From Cypionkella sp. (lineage in GTDB: Bacteria > Pseudomonadota > Alphaproteobacteria > Rhodobacterales > Rhodobacteraceae): 48,177 nucleotides of DNA. Location of the stretch: NCBI GenBank assembly GCA_023255415.1, contig JALRIN010000023.1:1-48177 (forward strand), written 5' to 3'. The translations under genes and the position numbers were made by a program. Of the stretch, positions 23,387-31,373 are shown one piece after another (the first letter of the stretch is position 1; every line of letters starts with the position of its first letter). Under the pieces are notes generated by a model. That model worked only from the letters and a program-made list of their open reading frames with translations. It did no database searches and had not been told where the DNA came from.

Positions 23387-24480
23387 CACATCGCCCCCCG
23401 CAAAGCCGCGACCAAATGCGGGCGAATGATCCCCCCCACCGCCGGAATAGAGCGCCCCTGCCCCAGCACCGCCGTCAGCGCGTCATAGCGCCCGCCGCTG
23501 GCAAGCGGCGGCTCGGCATTCGGGCCGTGAAAGGAAAACACAAAACCGTCGTAATATTCCATCGAGGTGCGGCCAAGGCTGGCTTCAAAAGCCAAGCCTT
23601 CAACCGCAATTCCACGCGCAGCCAGCGCATCAAGCCGGGTTTCAAAGCGGTCCACCGCAGGCAGAATCGCAGGCAACATCGGGGTGATGCCGCGCAGATG
23701 TGCAAGGGCTGCGCGCGCAGGCGCCCGCAGGCCCAAAAGATCGTAAAGCAAGGCCGCCTCGGGGGCCTTGATCGGGGCGGCCTCGGCATCCTCGATCAAA
23801 GCTTGCGCGCGCGCGGCAATCTCATCCGCGCCGCGCAGGCCAACAAAGCCGCCGGCTTGGGCGATCAAATCCTCGGGCGAGCCTTGCGCCAGACGGCCAA
23901 GCAAGGCCGCCCGCGCCGCAGGCATGGCCTCGCGTCCGGCAAAGCGGTCCAGCAGGGCGCGAAACCGCTTGGGCCGCCAGATATGGCGCAACAGCGCCGC
24001 CTTGCGCCGGGCGGTGGTGTCCAATCCACGCACCGCGGCCATTAAAATGCCGATATCGCCGGTGACCGCGCGCAAACCCAAACCGGCCAACATCTCGGAA
24101 AACAAAGCAAAAACCTCGGCATCCGCCGCCTGAGGCGCGCTGCGGTCAAAGACCTCGAAGCCAACCTGCAGATATTCGCTGGCCCGATTGCCCAGATGCG
24201 CCTGCTTGCGAAACACCTCGCCCATATAGCAATAGCGCGCGGGCTCAGCGCCATGCGCCATATGCGCTTGTACCACCGGCACAGTGAAATCGGGGCGCAG
24301 CATCATCTCGCCCTGCAAAGGGTCCGAGGTAACATAGGCGCGCGCGCGAATGTCTTCGCCGTAAAGGTCCAGCAGGGTCTCGGCGGGCAGCAGCAAATCG
24401 GCCTCGACCGCGACGGCCCCTGCAGCTTGAAAGGCCGCGAACAGCCGCTCGGCTTCGGCACGGATCGCGGGCTTGGTCAT
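23386..24480 (-). CDS. hisZ: ATP phosphoribosyltransferase regulatory subunit
   Basis: A 364-aa histidyl-tRNA-synthetase paralogue without charging function, which forms a hetero-octamer with short HisG and confers histidine feedback. It retains class II synthetase-like blocks: MLRPDFTVPVVQAHMAHG (motif 2 region), RYCYMGEVFRKQ and SLGRTSMEYYDGFVFSFHG. It lacks the C-terminal anticodon-binding domain. The ATG overlaps the hisS stop by 4 nt (ATGA). The longer frame upstream of 24480 is inside hisS and is not used. Next to true hisS, the pair is easy to tell apart by length and C-terminus. Confidence 0.95.
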   Translation of the reverse strand: MTKPAIRAEAERLFAAFQAAGAVAVEADLLLPAETLLDLYGEDIRARAYVTSDPLQGEMMLRPDFTVPVVQAHMAHGAEPARYCYMGEVFRKQAHLGNRASEYLQVGFEVFDRSAPQAADAEVFALFSEMLAGLGLRAVTGDIGILMAAVRGLDTTARRKAALLRHIWRPKRFRALLDRFAGREAMPAARAALLGRLAQGSPEDLIAQAGGFVGLRGADEIAARAQALIEDAEAAPIKAPEAALLYDLLGLRAPARAALAHLRGITPMLPAILPAVDRFETRLDALAARGIAVEGLAFEASLGRTSMEYYDGFVFSFHGPNAEPPLASGGRYDALTAVLGQGRSIPAVGGIIRPHLVAALRGAM

Positions 24481-25964
24481 TGCGCCAGCATCCGCTGCAC
24501 CGCAGCCACCAGACCGGCGCGCGCCACTTCTACCTGCGCGGGGCGGTCTTTCCACTCTTCCAGCGTTGCCGATTGCGCGATTTTGGCGCCAAGGATCAGG
24601 TCTTTCAGGATAATCACCCCCGCCTCGGCCTCGTTGCCGCCTTGGATCACCGCGATAGGCGCGCCGCGTTTGTCGGCGTATTTCAACTGGTTGCCAAAGT
24701 TTTTCGGGTTGCCCAGATACATCTCGGCGCGGATGCCTGCGGCGCGCAGCTCGCCCACCATCGCCATGTAATCGGCCATGCGGTCGCGGTCCATAACGGT
24801 GACAACCACCGGACCCGCAGCCTCGACCCCCACCCGCCCCTTGGCGCGCAGCGCCGCCAGCAGGCGGTCAACGCCAATGGAAACCCCCGTGGCAGGCACG
24901 GCTTGCCCGGTAAAGCGCTTGACCAGATCGTCATAGCGCCCACCGCCCGCAACCGAGCCAAACTGCCGCTTGCGGCCCTTTTCATCCAGGATTTCAAAGG
25001 TCAGCTCGGCCTCATAGACTGGGCCGGTGTAATAGCCCAAACCGCGCACCACTCCGGGATCAATCACAATACGGTCCGGGCCGTAGCCCTGTGCCGCCAG
25101 CAAAGCTGCGATGGTTTCCAGCTCCTCCACGCCCTCAAGCCCAATTGCCGAGGCCGCCACCAGCTCGCGCAGCCGCGCCACCGTTTGCGCGCCGCTTTCG
25201 CGCTTGGCAGAAACAAAGCCCATAACCACATCGGCCTGCGCCTCACTCAGGCCAGCGCCTGCGGTAATATCGCCGCTTTCGTCCTTGCGGCCCGCCCCCA
25301 AAAGCGCCCGCACGCCAGCCTCGCCCAGACGGTCCATCTTATCAATCGCGCGCAACACGATGCCGCGTTCGTCTTCAAACCGGCCAGGATCGGAGGGGTC
25401 AAGCACCCCCGCCACTTCCATCACGCCGTTCAGCACCTTGCGGTTGTTGATCTTGACCACATAATCGCCGCGCGGAATGCCGACGACTTCCAAAGCATCC
25501 GACAGCATGGCGCAGATCTCGGCGTCAGCAGCGACAGAGCTTGCACCAACCGTATCAGCATCGCATTGATAAAACTGGCGAAACCGGCCAGGACCGGGCT
25601 TTTCATTGCGCCAGACCGGGCCCATGGCATAGCGCCGGTAGGGGCTGGGCAAATCGTTGCGATATTGCGCGGCCACCCGCGCCAAGGGGGCGGTCAGATC
25701 ATAGCGCAGCGCCAGCCAATCGGCATCTTCCTCCTGCCAGCCAAAGACGCCAGCATTGGGGCGGTCGACATCGGGCAGAAATTTACCCAAAGACTCGACA
25801 GTTTCCACGGCCGAGGTTTCCAAAGGGTCAAAGCCATAGCGGTGATAGACGCCGGTGATGGCATCCAGCATCGCCTTGCGCTCGGTCACCTCGGCGCCGA
25901 AATAGTCGCGAAAGCCTTTTGGCGTCTCGGCGCGCGGGCGGCGGGCGGGTTTATCATTGGCCAT
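24477..25964 (-). CDS. hisS: Histidyl-tRNA synthetase
   Basis: Class II aminoacyl-tRNA synthetase of 495 aa charging tRNA-His. ETPKGFRDYFGAEV is motif 1 proximal, LRYDLTAPLARVAAQ and GPGRFRQFYQCDADTVG form motif 2, and GLGYYTGPVYEAE is the histidine-specific loop. GSVAGGGRYDDLVKRF and GVSIGVDRLLAAL complete the active site. The C-terminal anticodon-binding domain starts near residue 400. The ATG at 25964 has AAGGGG about 8 nt upstream. It heads the hisS-hisZ-hisG operon, coupling tRNA-His charging with histidine synthesis genes, and is divergent from slyX. Confidence 0.97.
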   Translation of the reverse strand: MANDKPARRPRAETPKGFRDYFGAEVTERKAMLDAITGVYHRYGFDPLETSAVETVESLGKFLPDVDRPNAGVFGWQEEDADWLALRYDLTAPLARVAAQYRNDLPSPYRRYAMGPVWRNEKPGPGRFRQFYQCDADTVGASSVAADAEICAMLSDALEVVGIPRGDYVVKINNRKVLNGVMEVAGVLDPSDPGRFEDERGIVLRAIDKMDRLGEAGVRALLGAGRKDESGDITAGAGLSEAQADVVMGFVSAKRESGAQTVARLRELVAASAIGLEGVEELETIAALLAAQGYGPDRIVIDPGVVRGLGYYTGPVYEAELTFEILDEKGRKRQFGSVAGGGRYDDLVKRFTGQAVPATGVSIGVDRLLAALRAKGRVGVEAAGPVVVTVMDRDRMADYMAMVGELRAAGIRAEMYLGNPKNFGNQLKYADKRGAPIAVIQGGNEAEAGVIILKDLILGAKIAQSATLEEWKDRPAQVEVARAGLVAAVQRMLAQ

Positions 25965-26057
25965 GGTCTGGACCCCTTCGCTTTTGGTCGAGGTCCGTGT
26001 ATCGGATGGGCGGCGGGGCAGCAAGCATTAGGCGCAGGCCCAAGCAGAAGAGGCAAG

Positions 26058-26255
26058 ATGACTGAGCATTTAGAAGAACGCATCGCGCATCTGACCCGCG
26101 CGGTAGAGGATTTGTCGGATGTGGTGGCGCGACATGCCCGCGAGATTGACCGGCTGACCCGCGTCGCCCAAGTGCTGGCCCAGCGCGAGGCAGAGCGCGA
26201 GAGTGACGGCACAGGAACGATCCCGCTGGCAGACCAGCGGCCGCCGCATTGGTGA
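26058..26255 (+). CDS. slyX: SlyX family protein
   Basis: A 65-aa coiled-coil protein, MTEHLEERIAHLTRAVEDL, with heptad-like Leu/Val spacing through residue 45 and the family-typical ending PLADQRPPHW. SlyX proteins are small and widespread in proteobacteria; their function is unclear. An AGAGGCAAG site precedes the ATG. It is divergent from hisS (93 bp between starts) and converges on dnaE, with a palindromic repeat copy between the two stops. Confidence 0.9.
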   Translation: MTEHLEERIAHLTRAVEDLSDVVARHAREIDRLTRVAQVLAQREAERESDGTGTIPLADQRPPHW

Positions 26256-26276
26256 GGCGGGCTTGAGGCAGAGGCA

Positions 26277-26342
26277 GGGGGCGCTCGCGCCCCCTCGCGC
26301 TGGCGCGCTCACCCCCTGAGGATATTTACGCCAAGATGAAAG
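26277..26342 (-). repeat. Palindromic dispersed repeat, copy 1 (intergenic)
   Basis: Read on the minus strand this copy starts CTTTCATCTTGGCGTAAATATCC and continues through a GGGGGTGAG segment to the hairpin GGGGGCGC-ga-GCGCCCCC (8-bp stem). It fills the gap between the convergent ends of slyX and dnaE, where the hairpin could end both transcripts. The same architecture is found at 30448, 32510 and 35891. Confidence 0.85.
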
Positions 26343-26357
26343 CGGTTTGGGCTGGGG

Positions 26358-29300
26358 TTAGACTTCTTCGACCATAACAACGCCTTGCATGGCTTTGAGA
26401 GCGCCTTTGATCTGGGCAGTGACGGGATAGGGGGTTGGCAGGGCAAGGTCGATCTCGCGACCCTGATCGTCGGCGATGCAGAGGGTGATTTGCGCGCGGT
26501 TGCGGCCCTGAACCGTGGCCAGCAGGCTTGCGATTGAGGTAGCGGCAGAGGCTTGGTTCAGGTGAATGCGCAGGGCCTGCGCGCCTGCGGCATCGGCAAC
26601 CTGGTCAATGGGTTGCACCGTATTGGCCAGCAGTTTCAGCGTATCGCCGTCCAGTTCGGCCTTGACGGTGAGCACGACATTCTTGCCCGGTTCCAGCAGA
26701 TCGCGGGCGGCTTCAAGGGTGTCTGAGAACACCGTCACCTCGTAAAGCCCTGTTGGATCAGAAAGTTGCACGAAGGCAAAGCGATTGCCCTTGGCCGATT
26801 TGCGTTCTTGTTTTGAGGACACAGCCCCTGCCAGTTTTGCGATTAGCGGGCCGCGTTCGGCCAGTTGGGTCAGTTCGGTCAGGGTTTTGACATCGCGGCG
26901 TTTCAGCGGGCCCATATAATCGTCAAGCGGGTGGCCGGAGAGGTAAAAACCGATGGCCAGATGTTCTTGGGTCAGCCGTTCGACGGGCTGCCAATCGTCG
27001 CGAAACGGCAGACGGGGTTCGGGGATATCGGCGCCAGCCTCGCCAAACAGGCTGACTTGGTTGGAGGATTTCGCCTCGTGGATTGCGGCGGAATAGGCGA
27101 CCAGACTGTCGAGCGCCTCGAAGACCCGGGCGCGGTTGGGGTCAAGCTGATCGAAGGCGCCGGCGCGCGCCAGCATTTCCAGCGGGCGCTTGCCGACCCG
27201 TTTCATATCAACGCGGCGGGCGAAATCGAACAAAGTGGCGAAGGCTTTGTCGCCGCGCGCCGAGACGATCAGCCCCATCGCCTCGACCCCGACGCCTTTC
27301 AGCGCGCCCAGCGCATAGACCACGGCCCCCTCGCGCACGGTAAAGCTGGCAAGGCTGGCATTGACGCAAGGCGCTATGGTCTTGATGCCCAGCTTGTCGA
27401 TCTCGCGCTTGTAGACCGCCAGTTTGTCGGTCAGATGCATATCGCAATTCATCACGCCGGCCATGAATTCGACCGGATAATTCGCCTTGAGATAGCCGGT
27501 TTGATAGCTGACCACGGCATAGGCGGCGGCGTGGGATTTGTTAAAGCCGTAGTTGGCGAATTTTTCCAGCAGATCGAAGACTTCGCCTGCCTTTTTCGCA
27601 TCTACATTATGCGTGGCCTTGGCGCCTTCGACAAATTTCGGGCGTTCCTTGGCCATTTCCTCGGCGATCTTTTTGCCCATCGCTCGGCGCAAAAGATCAG
27701 CACCGCCCAGGCTATAGCCTGCCATGACCTGAGCGATTTGCATTACCTGTTCTTGGTAAACGATAATGCCTTGGGTTTCGGCCAGAATATGGTCAATCGT
27801 GGGATGGATCGATTCCAGATCCTTTAGCCCGTTTTTCACCTCGCAATAGGTGGGGATATTCTCCATCGGGCCGGGACGATAGAGGGCGACCAGCGCCACG
27901 ATATCTTCGATACAGGTCGGTTTCATCCGCCGCAGCGCATCCATCATGCCGCTGGATTCCACCTGAAACACCGCCACGGTTTTTGCCGCTGCATAAAGCT
28001 CGTAGGTGGGTTTGTCGTCCAGCGGGATCAGGCTGATGTCAAGATCAACGCCGCGCAGTTTCAACAGATCAATCGCATTTTGAATGACCGTCAGCGTCTT
28101 CAGACCCAAAAAGTCGAACTTGACCAGGCCGGCCTGTTCGACCCATTTCATATTGAACTGCGTCGCGGGCATATCCGAGCGCGGGTCTTGATACAAAGGC
28201 ACCAGCTCGTCCAACGGGCGGTCGCCAATCACCACGCCCGCAGCATGGGTCGAGGCGTTGCGGTAAAGCCCTTCGATCTGCGCGCCATAGTCCAAAAGCC
28301 GGGCCACGACCTCTTCCTTGGCGGCCTCGCGCAGGCGCGGCTCGTCGGCTAAGGCCTTGGTGATGCTGACAGGTTTCACACCCTCGACCGGAATCATCTT
28401 GGACAGACGATCGACCTGCCCATAAGACATCTGCAGAACGCGGCCCACATCGCGCACCGCCGCCTTGGACAAAAGCGCGCCAAAGGTGATGATCTGGCCG
28501 ACTTTGTCCCGGCCGTATTTCTCTTGCACATAGCGGATCACCTCTTCGCGGCGATCCATGCAAAAGTCGATGTCAAAGTCGGGCATCGAGACCCGTTCAG
28601 GGTTCAAGAACCGCTCGAACAGCAGGGCATAGCGCAGAGGGTCAAGATCGGTGATCGTCAGCGCATAGGCGACCAGACTGCCCGCCCCCGAGCCCCGCCC
28701 CGGGCCGACCGGAATGCCGTGATCCTTGGCCCATTTGATAAAATCGGCCACGATCAGGAAATAGCCCGGAAAGCCCATCTTTTCGATGATACCCAGCTCG
28801 AAATCCAGCCGCGCTTGGTACTCTTCGGGTGTCACCGCATGCGGGATGATTTTAAGCCGGTTTTGCAGCCCCTCATTGGCCTGACGGCGCAGCTCGTTGA
28901 CCTCGTCATCGGCAAATTTCGGCAAGATCGGCTTGCGCTTAAAGGCGGCAAAGGCGCAGCGCTGCGCGATTTCCACGGTATTCTCAATCGCCTCGGGCAG
29001 ATCGGCGAACAGGGTCACCATCTCGGCTTCGGTCTTGAAATAATGCTGCGGCGTCAAGCGCCTGCGCGGTTGTTGTTGGTCAACATAGGCGCCTTCGGCA
29101 ATGCAGATGAGCGCGTCATGGGCCTGATACATCTTGGGGTCAGGGAAATAGACGTCATTGGTGGCAACCAAAGGCAGGCCCAGCGCATAGGCCTGCTCGA
29201 CAAACCAGCGCTCGGTGCCCGCCTCGCCATCGGTCAGCCGGCCACCCTCGCCGGGGTGGCGCTGCAATTCGACATAAAGCCGGTCACCGTAACAGGCGGC

Positions 29301-29786
29301 CAACCGCTCCAACAGCACCTGCGCCTTTGGCACCTGCCCGCCCTGGATCAGCCGCCCCAAAGGCCCTTCGGCCCCGCCGGTCAAACAGATAAGACCGCCC
29401 GCATATTGCTCTAACTCAGCCAGCGTCACCTGCGGCAAAGCCCCGCCCTTGTCGATGTAAAGACAAGAGTTCAGCTTCATCAGGTTCATATAGCCCGCCT
29501 CGCTCTGCGCCAGCAGCACGATGGGCGCAGGCGCGCGCGGCTTCTCGCCGGGGGCAGGCGGATCATAGGCAACCGAGACCTGACAGCCGACAATCGGCTG
29601 CACACCCGCGTCCTTGGCATAGACCGAAAACTCCAAGGCCGCGAACATGTTGTTGGTGTCGGTCACCGCCACCGCAGGCATCTCATGCTTGCCACAGAGC
29701 TTGATCAGCGCCTTTACAGGCACGGCCCCCTCCAACAGGGAATGCTCGGTGTGGGTGCGCAGATGAATGAATCGGGTCTGGGTCAT
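26358..29786 (-). CDS. dnaE: DNA polymerase III alpha subunit
   Basis: Replicative polymerase catalytic subunit, 1142 aa, full length for DnaE1. Residues 1-280 form the PHP domain (FIHLRTHTEHSLLEGA). The Pol III palm has GPGRGSGAGSLVAYAL and the metal-binding SMPDFDIDFCMDRREEVI at about 398-415, with both catalytic Asp present. YFNKSHAAAYA-like and helix-hairpin-helix segments follow, and an OB fold lies near residue 1000. It is divergent from xdhA (171 bp) and ends 16 nt from a dispersed repeat copy. No sign of damage. Confidence 0.97.
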   Translation of the reverse strand: MTQTRFIHLRTHTEHSLLEGAVPVKALIKLCGKHEMPAVAVTDTNNMFAALEFSVYAKDAGVQPIVGCQVSVAYDPPAPGEKPRAPAPIVLLAQSEAGYMNLMKLNSCLYIDKGGALPQVTLAELEQYAGGLICLTGGAEGPLGRLIQGGQVPKAQVLLERLAACYGDRLYVELQRHPGEGGRLTDGEAGTERWFVEQAYALGLPLVATNDVYFPDPKMYQAHDALICIAEGAYVDQQQPRRRLTPQHYFKTEAEMVTLFADLPEAIENTVEIAQRCAFAAFKRKPILPKFADDEVNELRRQANEGLQNRLKIIPHAVTPEEYQARLDFELGIIEKMGFPGYFLIVADFIKWAKDHGIPVGPGRGSGAGSLVAYALTITDLDPLRYALLFERFLNPERVSMPDFDIDFCMDRREEVIRYVQEKYGRDKVGQIITFGALLSKAAVRDVGRVLQMSYGQVDRLSKMIPVEGVKPVSITKALADEPRLREAAKEEVVARLLDYGAQIEGLYRNASTHAAGVVIGDRPLDELVPLYQDPRSDMPATQFNMKWVEQAGLVKFDFLGLKTLTVIQNAIDLLKLRGVDLDISLIPLDDKPTYELYAAAKTVAVFQVESSGMMDALRRMKPTCIEDIVALVALYRPGPMENIPTYCEVKNGLKDLESIHPTIDHILAETQGIIVYQEQVMQIAQVMAGYSLGGADLLRRAMGKKIAEEMAKERPKFVEGAKATHNVDAKKAGEVFDLLEKFANYGFNKSHAAAYAVVSYQTGYLKANYPVEFMAGVMNCDMHLTDKLAVYKREIDKLGIKTIAPCVNASLASFTVREGAVVYALGALKGVGVEAMGLIVSARGDKAFATLFDFARRVDMKRVGKRPLEMLARAGAFDQLDPNRARVFEALDSLVAYSAAIHEAKSSNQVSLFGEAGADIPEPRLPFRDDWQPVERLTQEHLAIGFYLSGHPLDDYMGPLKRRDVKTLTELTQLAERGPLIAKLAGAVSSKQERKSAKGNRFAFVQLSDPTGLYEVTVFSDTLEAARDLLEPGKNVVLTVKAELDGDTLKLLANTVQPIDQVADAAGAQALRIHLNQASAATSIASLLATVQGRNRAQITLCIADDQGREIDLALPTPYPVTAQIKGALKAMQGVVMVEEV

Positions 29787-29957
29787 GCGGCCAACCTATC
29801 GAAGCCGTGCGGCAGGGGAAAGGCCTTGCCAAAGCCCCAGACCTCGGCTTTGATACCCAGCAAGGGCAGATCTGCCCGAAAGGCCGCGCGACCCGCTTTA
29901 CGCCGCATCGGGCGGGCGCGCAAAGGGCCACCCGAAAAGACCGCGGCAGGATATACC

Positions 29958-31373
29958 ATGACCGAAGTCGCGTTTCTCCTGAATGGAACGCCGCTCCGCC
30001 TTGAGGGTCAGCCCCCGACGCGGACGCTTCTTGATTTCCTGCGCGAAACCAAGGCTCTCAACGGCACCAAAGAGGGCTGCAACGAAGGCGATTGCGGCGC
30101 CTGCACCGTCATGGTCACCGACGAAAACGGCCCGCGCGCGCTCAACGCCTGCATCTTGTTCCTGCAACAGCTGCAGGGCAAAGCCGTGCGCACCATCGAA
30201 GGCCTTGCCGCCCAAAACGGCACCCCGCATCCGGTGCAATCTGCCATGGTCGACCACCACGGCAGCCAATGCGGCTTTTGCACCCCCGGCTTCATCGTCT
30301 CAATGGCCGTGGCCCATGCCAAAGGGCGCACAGATCACGACACCGTGCTTGCAGGCAACCTCTGCCGCTGCACCGGCTACGCCCCAATCATCCGCGCCGC
30401 CCAAGCCGCAGAAACCAGCCCAATCCCCGCCCAAATGACCCAAGACGCTTTCATCTTGGCACAAATATCCTCGGAGGGGTCCGGGGAGGCAGACAGCCTC
30501 CCCGCGCCGCAGGTCGCGGGCGCCTATTGCCCCGACAACAGCGACGACTTCGCCAGCTGGTATTTGCAAAACCCTGATGCCACCTTGATTGCTGGCGCCA
30601 CCGATGTCGGGCTCTGGGTCACCAAAGGCTTGCGCGATCTGCCAAAGCCGGTGTTTCTGGGCCAGATGCGCGATCTGCAACAGATCGAACGCAGTGGTGG
30701 CCAAATCCATATCGGCGCGGGCGTTACCATCGCGACTTTGCGCAGCACATTGCACCACAGCCACCCCAGCTTTGCCGAATTGCTGCGCCGCTATGCCAGC
30801 GAACAGGTGCGCAATGCCGCCACCATCGGCGGCAATATCGCCAATGGCTCGCCGATTGGCGATGCGCCGCCGGCGCTGATCGCGATGGGTGCGACCTTGC
30901 ATCTGCGCTGTGGCGACGATCTGCGCAGCCTGCCGCTCGAAGATTTCTTCCTCGCCTACCGCAAACAAGACCGCAAAGCTTCGGAATTTGTCGCGGGGAT
31001 TTCGATCCCAGAGGCCGTGCCTGCGCTGCGCTGCTACAAACTCAGCAAACGCTTTGACCAGGATATCTCGGCGGTGCTGGGGGCGTTCAATCTGACCTGC
31101 GCCGACGGGCGGATCATCGCTGCTCGCGTGGGTTTTGGCGGCATGGCCGGCACGCCCAAACGCGCCAGCGGCTTTGAGGCCGCCCTGATCGGCCAAAGCT
31201 GGAGCCTTGCAAGCATCTCTGCCGCCCTGCCCGCGCTGGCCGACGATTTCCAGCCGCTGTCAGACATGCGCGCCTCGGCCGGCTACCGGCTGCAAGCGGC
31301 ACAAAACCTGGCGCTGCGCTATTTCCACGATCTAAGCGGCACCCCGGTTTCGGTGTTGGAGGTGGCACCATGA
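29958..31373 (+). CDS. xdhA: Xanthine dehydrogenase small subunit (2Fe-2S/FAD)
   Basis: A 471-aa electron-transfer subunit of molybdenum xanthine dehydrogenase, which oxidises hypoxanthine and xanthine to urate with NAD. The plant-type [2Fe-2S] site uses Cys41, Cys46, Cys49 and Cys65. The second cluster uses Cys105, Cys108, Cys136 and Cys138. The FAD domain starts near residue 200, with ATIGGNIANGSPIGD at about 290. The linker at residues 164-184 is encoded by a dispersed palindromic repeat (30448-30506), in frame. The ATG at 29958 has AGGA upstream; the longer frame upstream overlaps dnaE's promoter and is rejected. Its stop overlaps xdhB by 4 nt. Confidence 0.96.
   Translation: MTEVAFLLNGTPLRLEGQPPTRTLLDFLRETKALNGTKEGCNEGDCGACTVMVTDENGPRALNACILFLQQLQGKAVRTIEGLAAQNGTPHPVQSAMVDHHGSQCGFCTPGFIVSMAVAHAKGRTDHDTVLAGNLCRCTGYAPIIRAAQAAETSPIPAQMTQDAFILAQISSEGSGEADSLPAPQVAGAYCPDNSDDFASWYLQNPDATLIAGATDVGLWVTKGLRDLPKPVFLGQMRDLQQIERSGGQIHIGAGVTIATLRSTLHHSHPSFAELLRRYASEQVRNAATIGGNIANGSPIGDAPPALIAMGATLHLRCGDDLRSLPLEDFFLAYRKQDRKASEFVAGISIPEAVPALRCYKLSKRFDQDISAVLGAFNLTCADGRIIAARVGFGGMAGTPKRASGFEAALIGQSWSLASISAALPALADDFQPLSDMRASAGYRLQAAQNLALRYFHDLSGTPVSVLEVAP
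30448..30506 (+). repeat. Palindromic dispersed repeat, copy 2 (inside xdhA)
   Basis: Begins CTTTCATCTTGGCACAAATATCC on the plus strand and ends in the perfect hairpin CGGGGAGGC-agaca-GCCTCCCCG (30482-30504, 9-bp stem). It is read in the xdhA frame as AFILAQISSEGSGEADSLPA, between the iron-sulfur and FAD domains, with no stop. Confidence 0.85.
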
